A stretch of DNA of 5,953 nt from assembly GCA_934373375.1 (NCBI GenBank), contig CAKROP010000145.1, positions 1 to 5,953 on the forward strand, read 5' to 3'. This document shows, one piece after another, positions 1-4,868 of this stretch; the stretch's first letter is position 1; every line of letters starts with the position of its first letter. A program made the position numbers and the translations under genes. This DNA comes from an uncultured Anaerosacchariphilus sp. (GTDB taxonomy: Bacteria > Bacillota > Clostridia > Lachnospirales > Lachnospiraceae). A model generated the notes under the pieces. That model searched no databases and was not told where the DNA came from. It was given only the letters and a program-made list of their open reading frames with translations.

Positions 1-531
1 GCCGGTTATACAGCCGCCACCAAGGCCGATCAGGTATCCGTTCTGGTCAACAACGCCATGATGACCGCTATCTCCAACTATGTGGCCCAAAACTATGGAG
101 CCGGTAAAAAGGACAGAATTCTGGCAGGCGTCCGGGCTTCTCTGCTCCAGACGGAGGCTCTGAATCTCCTGATGTGCGCCGGGATTATTCTGCTGCGCCA
201 TCCCATCGTAACACTTTTTATCGCAAATCCCAGTGATGAAATCTTCTCCTACGCCAACGGCTACCTGCTGACCGTAGCTCCCTTTTACTGGCTGCTGGGA
301 CTTCTGGCTGTCTATCGGACCAGTATCCAGAGCATGCAGAACAGTACCGCTCCCTTTGCCGCCTGTATGATAGAGCTCGTCATGCGTCTGGCCGCTACTA
401 TCGGCCTTACGGCAGTCATTGGCTATATGGGCGTCTGTCTGGCCAGTCCTCTGGCCTGGGCCGGGGCCTGCGGACTGCTGATTCCGGTGTATTACCGGAT
501 GATTCGGAATCTGCATTTTAAGACTGCTTAA
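1..531 (+). CDS. MATE family efflux transporter, C-terminal part (5' end outside window)
   Basis: The frame is open from base 1 to the TAA at 529-531 and gives 176 residues. An ATG at 58 is internal, because the 19 codons before it continue the same protein. The fragment carries the MATE-type segment QNYGAGK (fragment residues 30-36), followed by four hydrophobic stretches that look like membrane helices (about 53-76, 88-106, 118-140 and 144-166) and a short basic tail. MATE proteins are inner-membrane antiporters with 12 helices in two halves. They export cationic drugs or metabolites in exchange for Na+ or H+. The piece seen here fits the last part of the second half of a protein of about 450 residues. 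The substrate cannot be told from the sequence. The gene converges with the polymerase cassette and shows no sign of belonging to it. Confidence 0.88.
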   Translation, partial: AGYTAATKADQVSVLVNNAMMTAISNYVAQNYGAGKKDRILAGVRASLLQTEALNLLMCAGIILLRHPIVTLFIANPSDEIFSYANGYLLTVAPFYWLLGLLAVYRTSIQSMQNSTAPFAACMIELVMRLAATIGLTAVIGYMGVCLASPLAWAGACGLLIPVYYRMIRNLHFKTA

Positions 532-592
532 TTCATTATTTTCAGTAAGATACCCTGCCGAATCGTGTCTGTGAATCATAACTCTATTTCTT
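532..592. other. Convergent intergenic gap
   Basis: These 61 bp separate the converging MATE gene and the YolD-like gene. I see no strong GC-rich hairpin with a T-run on either strand. The only dyad is a weak 5-bp one, TTAAG-ACTG-CTTAA, overlapping the MATE stop codon (518-531) and followed by an AT-rich stretch. It is too weak to call a terminator. Confidence 0.5.
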
Positions 593-799
593 TTACGTCT
601 CCCACACCGGCTCCGTCTCCCGGCTGTCCCGCTCCTGTTCCACGCGCTCTGCGGTCTTGCGGATAGCCGTCTCATGGCCGGTGAGAGCCGCAAATGGGGC
701 GAACTGGGCCGCACGATCGGCGCGGGGCATCTGTGGATGTACCGTGGACTGATGGTGCGGTAAATGTATGATATCTTCGTAAGAATCTGATTTTTCCAT
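593..799 (-). CDS. YolD-like small protein, partner of the Y-family polymerase
   Basis: This gene encodes 68 residues starting MEKSDSYEDIIHLPHH. A longer frame opens at a TTG (835). The ATG at 797-799 is preferred because AAGGGAG (809-815) lies 9 nt upstream, inside that longer frame. The core is PQMPRADRAAQFAPFAALTG, and the C-terminal half is charged and probably helical. In Firmicutes, small YolD-like proteins with an R-x-x-x-x-W/F-x-PF core sit beside SOS-induced Y-family polymerases (for example the UvrX/YolD and YqjW/YqjX neighbourhoods of Bacillus). The DRAAQFAPF segment here resembles that core, so I infer a polymerase accessory or regulatory role. The biochemistry is not established. 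The gene lies 55 nt downstream of the polymerase stop with no terminator between, so it should be co-transcribed and SOS-inducible. Confidence 0.75.
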   Translation of the reverse strand: MEKSDSYEDIIHLPHHQSTVHPQMPRADRAAQFAPFAALTGHETAIRKTAERVEQERDSRETEPVWET

Positions 800-808
800 A
801 AAATCAAA

Positions 809-815
809 CTCCCTT
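809..815 (-). promoter_or_regulatory. Shine-Dalgarno deciding the start of the YolD-like gene
   Basis: On the - strand this reads AAGGGAG, 9 nt before the ATG at 799-797. It lies inside the longer TTG-initiated frame and argues for the shorter 68-residue product. Confidence 0.65.
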
Positions 816-854
816 CTTTCTATGATTTTCTGCAAAGCAGGCAGACTCTGTTTG

Positions 855-2381
855 TTAAGCCCGGTGTCCGCCGATCTGGCTGTTCCGGTGCTGCGCCGTC
901 GCGCCTTCCTGCAGATTTGATCCCTTCAGAATCGCATTTTTCCCGTACTTTTTCTTAATATCCAGCATGGCCTGCTGTAAGCGCTTCTCCTTCTCCAGCA
1001 TCGCCTCTTCCTGCTCTTTTTCCTTGTTCTCTGCCGCATAATCGGTAAAAAGGCTCAACTGCTCATAGCTCTCTTTTTTCTGCACTTTTTCTTCCTGTAT
1101 CAGGTGATTGGCCGTGACGGTGATGCGGCGTACCAGCAGCTCCTTATTAAGGATACGATCACACAAATCCAGAATTGCCTGGATCAGGATACTGGACGAA
1201 GCTGTCTGCCTCTCCAGATTGGCCGTGCCGTGGGCGTGCTTTGGAACCCGGCGGCCATAGCGGTCTACTGTCACTTCGCCACGATATCTGTTCCGGCGCT
1301 CCGGATCCGTCAGATTCTCTATATCGTATCCAACCGTCAGCACCAGCTGATCGGTCACCAGTCCCTTATCCACCAGATCCAGCGCCAGCAAATCGGTCAT
1401 CTCCCTGACCACCATCCGGGCTTTTTCATATTCATAAGGGTACTGCAGCACCTGACCGGAGACGATGCTGTTACTTTCGGGCTTATAGGCCTTGATCTCG
1501 GGAATCGTACAGGGCTCCCAGCCCCAGGCGTGATCGATCAGAAGCTCCGCATTGACGCCGAACATTTTATAAAGAAGCTCTTCGCTGTAGTAATCGTCTG
1601 GCTTTCCTATGGAACAGCGGGCGATATCGCCCATGGTATACATGCCCTGCTCCTGAAGCTTTCTGGCATATCCGGGACCCACCCGCCAGAAATCCGTCAG
1701 CGGCCGGTGCGTCCAGAGCTTCTGCCGATAGGACCTTTCATCCAGCTCCGCAATCCGGATTCCGTCTGCATCCGGCCTGGCATGCTTGGCCAGGATATCC
1801 ATTGCTATCTTGCACAGATACAGATTCGTTCCGATCCCGGCTGTAGCTGTAATACCTGTCTCCCGGTAAACGGAACGAATCATCTCTGTGGCCAGCTCCC
1901 GGGGCGTCTTCCGGTAGGTATGCAGATAGGTACTCACATCCATGAAGACCTCGTCGATGGAATAGACATGCATATCCTCCGGCGCAATATAGTTCAGATA
2001 TATCTCATATATCTGTGAGCTGTATTCCAGATAATACGCCATACGGGGCGTCGCCACAATGTAATCCAGCGCGTATTCCGGATGTGACGCCAGCTCTGCC
2101 GCATCGGAGGACGAGCCTGTAAACCTTCCTCCCGGCGCCCGCCGAAGCCGTTCCGCATTGACCGCACGTACTCTCTCTACTACCTCGAAAAGCCTGGCCC
2201 GGCCAGAGATCCCGTAAGCCCTCAGCGCAGGCGTCACTGCCAGACAGATAGTTTTTTCCGTCCGCTCCGGATCTGCCACCACCAGATTTGTCGTCAGCGG
2301 ATCCAGTCCCCGTTCCCGACATTCCACAGAGGCATAGAAGGATTTTAAATCAATCGCCACATAGCAATGTTCTTTTTCCAT
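855..2381 (-). CDS. Y-family (UmuC/UvrX-like) translesion DNA polymerase
   Basis: This is a 508-residue Y-family DNA polymerase that should copy past DNA lesions. The N-terminal palm motif AIDLKSFYASVE (residues 9-20) carries the metal ligand D11, and Y16 sits at the steric-gate position, where UmuC also has Tyr. The second catalytic motif is YSIDEVFMD (140-148) with D143 and E144. The thumb follows (about 228-285), then the little-finger domain (about 300-428). QLSLF at 441-445 matches the beta-clamp-binding consensus. A Glu/Lys-rich, probably coiled stretch (452-472) leads to a conserved-looking tail that ends QIGGHRA. The ATG at 2381-2379 is chosen over an upstream TTG (2399) because GGAGGTG (2391-2397) lies 9 nt ahead of it. 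The gene has its own LexA-box promoter and is followed by the YolD-like gene. The length and C-terminal tail fit the UmuC/UvrX branch better than short DinB, but the exact branch is uncertain. Confidence 0.93.
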   Translation of the reverse strand: MEKEHCYVAIDLKSFYASVECRERGLDPLTTNLVVADPERTEKTICLAVTPALRAYGISGRARLFEVVERVRAVNAERLRRAPGGRFTGSSSDAAELASHPEYALDYIVATPRMAYYLEYSSQIYEIYLNYIAPEDMHVYSIDEVFMDVSTYLHTYRKTPRELATEMIRSVYRETGITATAGIGTNLYLCKIAMDILAKHARPDADGIRIAELDERSYRQKLWTHRPLTDFWRVGPGYARKLQEQGMYTMGDIARCSIGKPDDYYSEELLYKMFGVNAELLIDHAWGWEPCTIPEIKAYKPESNSIVSGQVLQYPYEYEKARMVVREMTDLLALDLVDKGLVTDQLVLTVGYDIENLTDPERRNRYRGEVTVDRYGRRVPKHAHGTANLERQTASSSILIQAILDLCDRILNKELLVRRITVTANHLIQEEKVQKKESYEQLSLFTDYAAENKEKEQEEAMLEKEKRLQQAMLDIKKKYGKNAILKGSNLQEGATAQHRNSQIGGHRA

Positions 2382-2390
2382 TTTCCCAAA

Positions 2391-2397
2391 CACCTCC
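2391..2397 (-). promoter_or_regulatory. Shine-Dalgarno deciding the polymerase start
   Basis: On the - strand this reads GGAGGTG, 9 nt before the ATG at 2381. The alternative TTG start at 2399-2397 overlaps this site and would leave no ribosome binding site of its own. Confidence 0.75.
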
Positions 2398-2427
2398 AAA
2401 CAATTCCGGTGTCGCTCTTCTTATTGT

Positions 2428-2452
2428 TCCTTATTATTCTTGTCCTTATTAT
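2428..2452 (-). repeat. Direct repeat ATAATAAGGA in the polymerase promoter and leader
   Basis: Two exact 10-nt copies of ATAATAAGGA lie on the - strand at 2443-2452 and 2428-2437, 15 nt apart. A degenerate third copy, ACAATAAGAA, is at 2418-2427. The first copy overlaps the -10 hexamer. The repeats are visible directly, but any function is unknown. Confidence 0.5.
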
Positions 2453-2476
2453 AAAACAGCCTCATCTTATTTTCAA
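2448..2476 (-). promoter_or_regulatory. Sigma-A promoter of the polymerase cassette
   Basis: On the - strand, TTGAAA (2471-2476) and TATAAT (2448-2453) are separated by exactly 17 nt. This is a near-consensus sigma-A promoter. Transcription should start near 2441, giving a leader of about 60 nt before the ATG at 2381. The -35 hexamer directly abuts the LexA half-site GTTC. Confidence 0.8.
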
Positions 2477-2489
2477 GAACAAATGTTCG
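2476..2489 (-). promoter_or_regulatory. LexA (DinR) SOS box
   Basis: On the - strand the site reads CGAACATTTGTTCT, containing the perfect core GAAC-N4-GTTC (2477-2488). The Gram-positive LexA/DinR consensus is CGAAC-N4-GTTCG or close variants. The site lies against the -35 hexamer of the polymerase promoter, where LexA binding would block RNA polymerase. DNA damage should therefore induce the polymerase and its YolD-like partner. The box begins 4 bases after the stop codon of the upstream methyltransferase gene. Confidence 0.85.
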
Positions 2490-2493
2490 ATCT

Positions 2494-3321
2494 TTATCTG
2501 TTTTTCTGCCCCACCTGCCAGAACGCAACCGCGCTGGCCGCCGCCACATTCAGGGAATCTACCCCGTGGGACATGGGAATTTTTACCGTATAATCGCAGT
2601 CCGCAATGGTGGAAGCAGCCAGGCCGTCCCCCTCGGTTCCCAGAATCAGCGCCAGCTTTTCCTCACTCATCAGATCCGGATCATCGATACTGACCGAATC
2701 GTCCTTCAAAGCCAGGGCTGCGGTTTTAAAGCCAAGCTCCCGCAACCGTCCGATTCCTTTTTCCGGCCACTCCTCTTTGTCGAAAAAGGTCCAGGGAATC
2801 TGAAATACGGTTCCCATACTGACCCGGACCGCCCGGCGGTAAAGGGGATTGCTGCAATCGAAGGTCAGAAGCACCGCATCCATATGAAGGGCAGCCGCGG
2901 AACGGAAAATAGCGCCCACATTCGTCGGATTTACCACATTTTCCAGAATGGCGATACGCCGGGCGTTCCCGCACACCTCCCGCACAGACGGAAGGGCTTT
3001 CCGGTACATGGCACAGAGCATTCCCCGGGTCAGCTTAAAGCCCGTAAGCTGCGCCAGAACCTCCATTTCCGCTGTGTATACAGGAATGTCGCCCAGCCGC
3101 TTAAGGATTTCTTTTGCTTCGCCCTCAAGCTGTCGTTTTTCCACCAGACAGGATACCGGCTCATACCCTGCATCCAGCGCCCGTTCGATGACTCTGGGGC
3201 TTTCCGCGATAAACATTCCTTCCTTCGGGTTTGCCCGGTTGACTAACTGATTTTCGCTGGTCCGCGCGTAGATATCCAGCTCCGGCGCATCAAAATTACT
3301 GATTTCTATGATATGAGACAT
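2494..3321 (-). CDS. TrmH/SpoU-family RNA 2'-O-methyltransferase
   Basis: This 275-residue protein should transfer a methyl group from S-adenosylmethionine to a ribose 2'-OH in rRNA or tRNA. The SPOUT knot motifs occur in order. Motif 1 is ENVVNPTNVGAIFRSA (127-142), with the conserved Asn and catalytic R140. Motif 2 is LALILGTEGDGL (223-234). Motif 3 is IPMSHGVDSLNVAAA (248-262), with N258. Residues 1 to about 115 form the substrate-binding N-terminal domain, which includes the FIAESPRVIERAL segment typical of SpoU proteins. The exact nucleotide modified cannot be read from the sequence. The ATG is preceded by AAAAGGA (3329-3335) at 7 nt. No terminator separates this gene from the SOS-regulated polymerase downstream, so some read-through is likely. 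Confidence 0.92.
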   Translation of the reverse strand: MSHIIEISNFDAPELDIYARTSENQLVNRANPKEGMFIAESPRVIERALDAGYEPVSCLVEKRQLEGEAKEILKRLGDIPVYTAEMEVLAQLTGFKLTRGMLCAMYRKALPSVREVCGNARRIAILENVVNPTNVGAIFRSAAALHMDAVLLTFDCSNPLYRRAVRVSMGTVFQIPWTFFDKEEWPEKGIGRLRELGFKTAALALKDDSVSIDDPDLMSEEKLALILGTEGDGLAASTIADCDYTVKIPMSHGVDSLNVAAASAVAFWQVGQKNR

Positions 3322-3433
3322 GTTCTTTTCCTTTTCTTATCTTATCTGATTTATACATTCTGAATACATACCATTTATCCACATTTTCTGTTAAACAGAA
3401 TCTATCTTTCAACATTCTGTTTCTGATTTCCAC
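3296..3433 (-). CDS. Possible 45-residue leader ORF overlapping the methyltransferase start
   Basis: A GTG at 3433-3431 has AGGAG (3442-3446) 8 nt upstream. It opens a 45-codon frame, beginning MEIRNRMLKD and ending SYHRNQ, that stops at a TAA (3298-3296) inside the start of the methyltransferase gene in another frame. The same frame extends upstream to an ATG at 3475 (59 codons, beginning MIPDFPGLL), but that start has no Shine-Dalgarno and lies about 4 nt from the predicted transcription start. The product is basic and I do not recognise it. A 45-codon open frame in AT-rich DNA can arise by chance. The promoter, ribosome site and frame are in sensible order, and the overlap would permit translational coupling. 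I hold this as a candidate only. Confidence 0.22.
   Translation of the reverse strand: MEIRNRMLKDRFCLTENVDKWYVFRMYKSDKIRKGKEHVSYHRNQ
3386..3422. repeat. Inverted-repeat cluster built on TTCTGTT/AACAGAA
   Basis: On the + strand TTCTGTT (3386-3392), A, AACAGAA (3394-3400) form a perfect 7-1-7 dyad. The second arm, extended to AAACAGAAT (3393-3401), also pairs perfectly with ATTCTGTTT (3414-3422) across 12 nt. One arm therefore has two possible partners. The cluster could be an operator, or two mutually exclusive hairpins in the methyltransferase leader RNA. It is AT-rich, so the hairpins would be weak. Confidence 0.45.
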
Positions 3434-3485
3434 AATGTACGCTCCTGTTAGAAGGCCTGGAAAATCCGGTATCATTTCGTTATCT

Positions 3486-3494
3486 ATTATAGCA
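3486..3494 (-). promoter_or_regulatory. Candidate extended -10 promoter for the methyltransferase
   Basis: On the - strand this reads TGCTATAAT, a perfect -10 hexamer with the TGn extension. No good -35 hexamer lies 16-18 nt upstream, which is tolerable for extended -10 promoters. Transcription would start near 3479, leaving a leader of about 158 nt before the ATG at 3321. Confidence 0.5.
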
Positions 3495-3540
3495 GATAGT
3501 CCAAATCTTTGATATACTGCATTTATACTCGAAAAGTTGC

Positions 3541-3571
3541 AAAAAACGGCAGAGAATTTTCCCTGCCGTTT
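3541..3571 (-). terminator. Rho-independent terminator of the assT-trxB-trx operon
   Basis: On the - strand AAACGGCAG (3563-3571) pairs perfectly with CTGCCGTTT (3544-3552) around a 10-nt loop that can itself close a few more pairs. A run of T (3541-3546) follows. It lies about 20 nt after the thioredoxin stop codon and ends that transcript before the methyltransferase promoter. Confidence 0.85.
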
Positions 3572-3591
3572 ACTTCTTCTTATCTAATTTT

Positions 3592-3903
3592 TCACATCTG
3601 CTCTTCCAACATTTTTACAATCAAAGGCTTTTGCTGCAGACCGGAAAGACGCTTGAGTTCTTTTCCGTCCTTCATAAGAATCAGAGTCGGATAACCGGAT
3701 ACTTCATATTCCTCTACCAGCTCTTTATTCTTATCAAAATCCACTTTCAGAATCGTAGCCTTATCCCCGCAAGTCTTGTCCACATCTGCCAACACAAAGG
3801 AAAGCATTTTACAGGGACCACAGGTACTGGAGAAAAAATCTGCCAGAACAAGCCCCTGGTTTACCAGCTCTCGAAATTCTTTTTCGGTTACTTCTTTTAA
3901 CAT
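3592..3903 (-). CDS. trxA: Thioredoxin with TCGPC active site
   Basis: This 103-residue thioredoxin-fold protein is cytoplasmic, with no signal peptide. The active site is C28-G-P-C31 in FSSTCGPCKM, D22 matches the buried Asp, and P72 in SGYPTLIL is the cis-Pro. The length matches classical thioredoxins. The Trp that normally precedes the first Cys (WCGPC) is Thr (TCGPC), and the preceding aromatic/acidic context is replaced by FFSS. C45 is an extra cysteine. It should shuttle electrons from the reductase encoded just upstream to disulfide-containing clients. It starts 15 nt after the trxB stop and has a strong ribosome site, GAGGAGG (3910-3916), 6 nt from the ATG. The loss of Trp may narrow its partner range, as in specialised thioredoxins, but this is inferred. 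Confidence 0.9.
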   Translation of the reverse strand: MLKEVTEKEFRELVNQGLVLADFFSSTCGPCKMLSFVLADVDKTCGDKATILKVDFDKNKELVEEYEVSGYPTLILMKDGKELKRLSGLQQKPLIVKMLEEQM

Positions 3904-3918
3904 ATTTTTCCTCCTCGC

Positions 3919-4848
3919 TTATCTCTTGAATGTACTCTGGATATAATGCGCTGCGCTCTGGGCTGCGATGGCTCCGTCGGCGCAGGCCGTAATTACCTGG
4001 CGCAGGTTTTTGGTTACACAATCGCCGGCTCCGAAAACTCCCGGAATCTTTGTTGCCATGTGCTCGTCAACCTCCACATATCCCATCTTATTCAGTACAC
4101 CCAGCGACTGAAAACATTCGGTAGTCGGCGTCAGACCGATATATTCAAATACCTTATCACAATCCAGACGCCGCTCCGTTCCGTCATCCTTCGTTGACTT
4201 GAAATGAATTCCCTGAAGCTTCTTATCCCCATAAAACTCAAGCACATCCTGATAAGGATAAATAGTCACATGATCCATGGCTCTTAATTTGTCACAGGCC
4301 ATTGGATCTGCTGTCAGATCAAACATGGTTACAATAGTCAGTGACTTTACGATTTCCGCCAGATAAATAGATTCCTCCACAGCTGAATTTCCGCCGCCTA
4401 TCACCACTACATCCTGTCCCCTGCAGGCAGCTCCGTCGCAAATGGCACACCAGCTGATTCCATTGCCTGCATATTTTTTCTCATTTTCTACGCCCAAGGT
4501 TCTGGGTCTGGTTCCGGTAGCCAGAATCACCGTGCGAGCCGCATAAACAGCACCGTCCTCTTTACAACATACCAGTTTCAGGCCGTTTTCTTCCTTCACT
4601 TCTTCCACGGTCCGATAATCAAACTCCACATTCAATTCCTGCGTATGTTGATACATCTGAATCGCCAGCTCCGCACCATTGATCGTACCCATTCCTGTGT
4701 AGTTCTGAATCTCATTGGTGTTTACAATCTGTCCTCCGGGCGCCAGCTTATCCAGCATCAGTACAGACAAATTTGCTCTTGCTGCGTAAATAGATGCTGT
4801 CATGCCTGCCGGACCACTTCCTACAATAATCAAATCATACGTTTTCAT
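3919..4848 (-). CDS. trxB: Thioredoxin reductase-like flavoprotein with CAIC motif, lacking HRRxxxR
   Basis: This 309-residue flavoprotein is of low-molecular-weight thioredoxin reductase type. FAD-binding motifs are GSGPAG (10-15), ATGTRP (110-115) and the C-terminal GVFGAGDC (270-277), followed by RQVITACADGAIAA. The redox pair is C134-A-I-C137-D. The second Rossmann loop GGGNSAVEE (151-159) is kept. The segment that normally reads HRRDxFR and grips the NADPH 2'-phosphate is TMFDLTA (174-180), with no basic residue. NADPH use is therefore doubtful, and NADH or a reduced ferredoxin/flavodoxin is possible. The ATG at 4848-4846 is chosen over a TTG at 4878 because GGGAAGG (4857-4863) lies 8 nt upstream and the protein then starts MKTYDLIIVGSGPAG as usual. 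The gene sits 20 nt after the sulfotransferase stop and 15 nt before trx, as part of one operon. Confidence 0.9.
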   Translation of the reverse strand: MKTYDLIIVGSGPAGMTASIYAARANLSVLMLDKLAPGGQIVNTNEIQNYTGMGTINGAELAIQMYQHTQELNVEFDYRTVEEVKEENGLKLVCCKEDGAVYAARTVILATGTRPRTLGVENEKKYAGNGISWCAICDGAACRGQDVVVIGGGNSAVEESIYLAEIVKSLTIVTMFDLTADPMACDKLRAMDHVTIYPYQDVLEFYGDKKLQGIHFKSTKDDGTERRLDCDKVFEYIGLTPTTECFQSLGVLNKMGYVEVDEHMATKIPGVFGAGDCVTKNLRQVITACADGAIAAQSAAHYIQSTFKR

Positions 4849-4856
4849 ACTTTTCG

Positions 4857-4863
4857 CCTTCCC
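4857..4863 (-). promoter_or_regulatory. Shine-Dalgarno deciding the trxB start
   Basis: On the - strand this reads GGGAAGG, 8 nt before the ATG at 4848. It supports a 309-residue product rather than the TTG-initiated 319-residue version. Confidence 0.6.
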
Positions 4864-4868
4864 ATTCT

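Larger units (their letters stand above)
3322..3540 (-). other. Leader region upstream of the RNA methyltransferase
   Basis: This is an AT-rich gap of about 220 nt between the trx terminator and the methyltransferase ATG. It holds the candidate extended -10 promoter (3486-3494), the TTCTGTT/AACAGAA inverted-repeat cluster (3386-3422), most of the possible small ORF (3296-3433) and the methyltransferase ribosome site (3329-3335). I recognise no known riboswitch, T-box or tRNA in it. Confidence 0.5.

Noticed and set aside
518..545. Weak dyad TTAAG-ACTG-CTTAA at the end of the MATE gene as a terminator
   Set aside because: The stem is only 5 bp and AT-rich, it overlaps the stop codon, and no T-run follows directly.
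1104..2018. A 304-codon open frame on the + strand
   Set aside because: It lies entirely antisense to the Y-family polymerase, whose catalytic motifs are intact. Its product is low-complexity in character with no recognisable motif. It is a shadow frame.
2566..3246. A 226-codon open frame on the + strand
   Set aside because: It is antisense to the RNA methyltransferase, which has all three SPOUT motifs. No convincing ribosome site or family resemblance.
3311..3330. A second LexA-like site near the methyltransferase start (GAACATGT on the - strand)
   Set aside because: Only one GAAC half-site is present. The second half does not match GTTC.
2494..3903. Integration or mobile-element boundaries between the polymerase cassette and the redox operon
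   Set aside because: No transposase, integrase, tRNA or terminal repeats are visible. Gene spacing and terminators look like ordinary chromosomal organisation.
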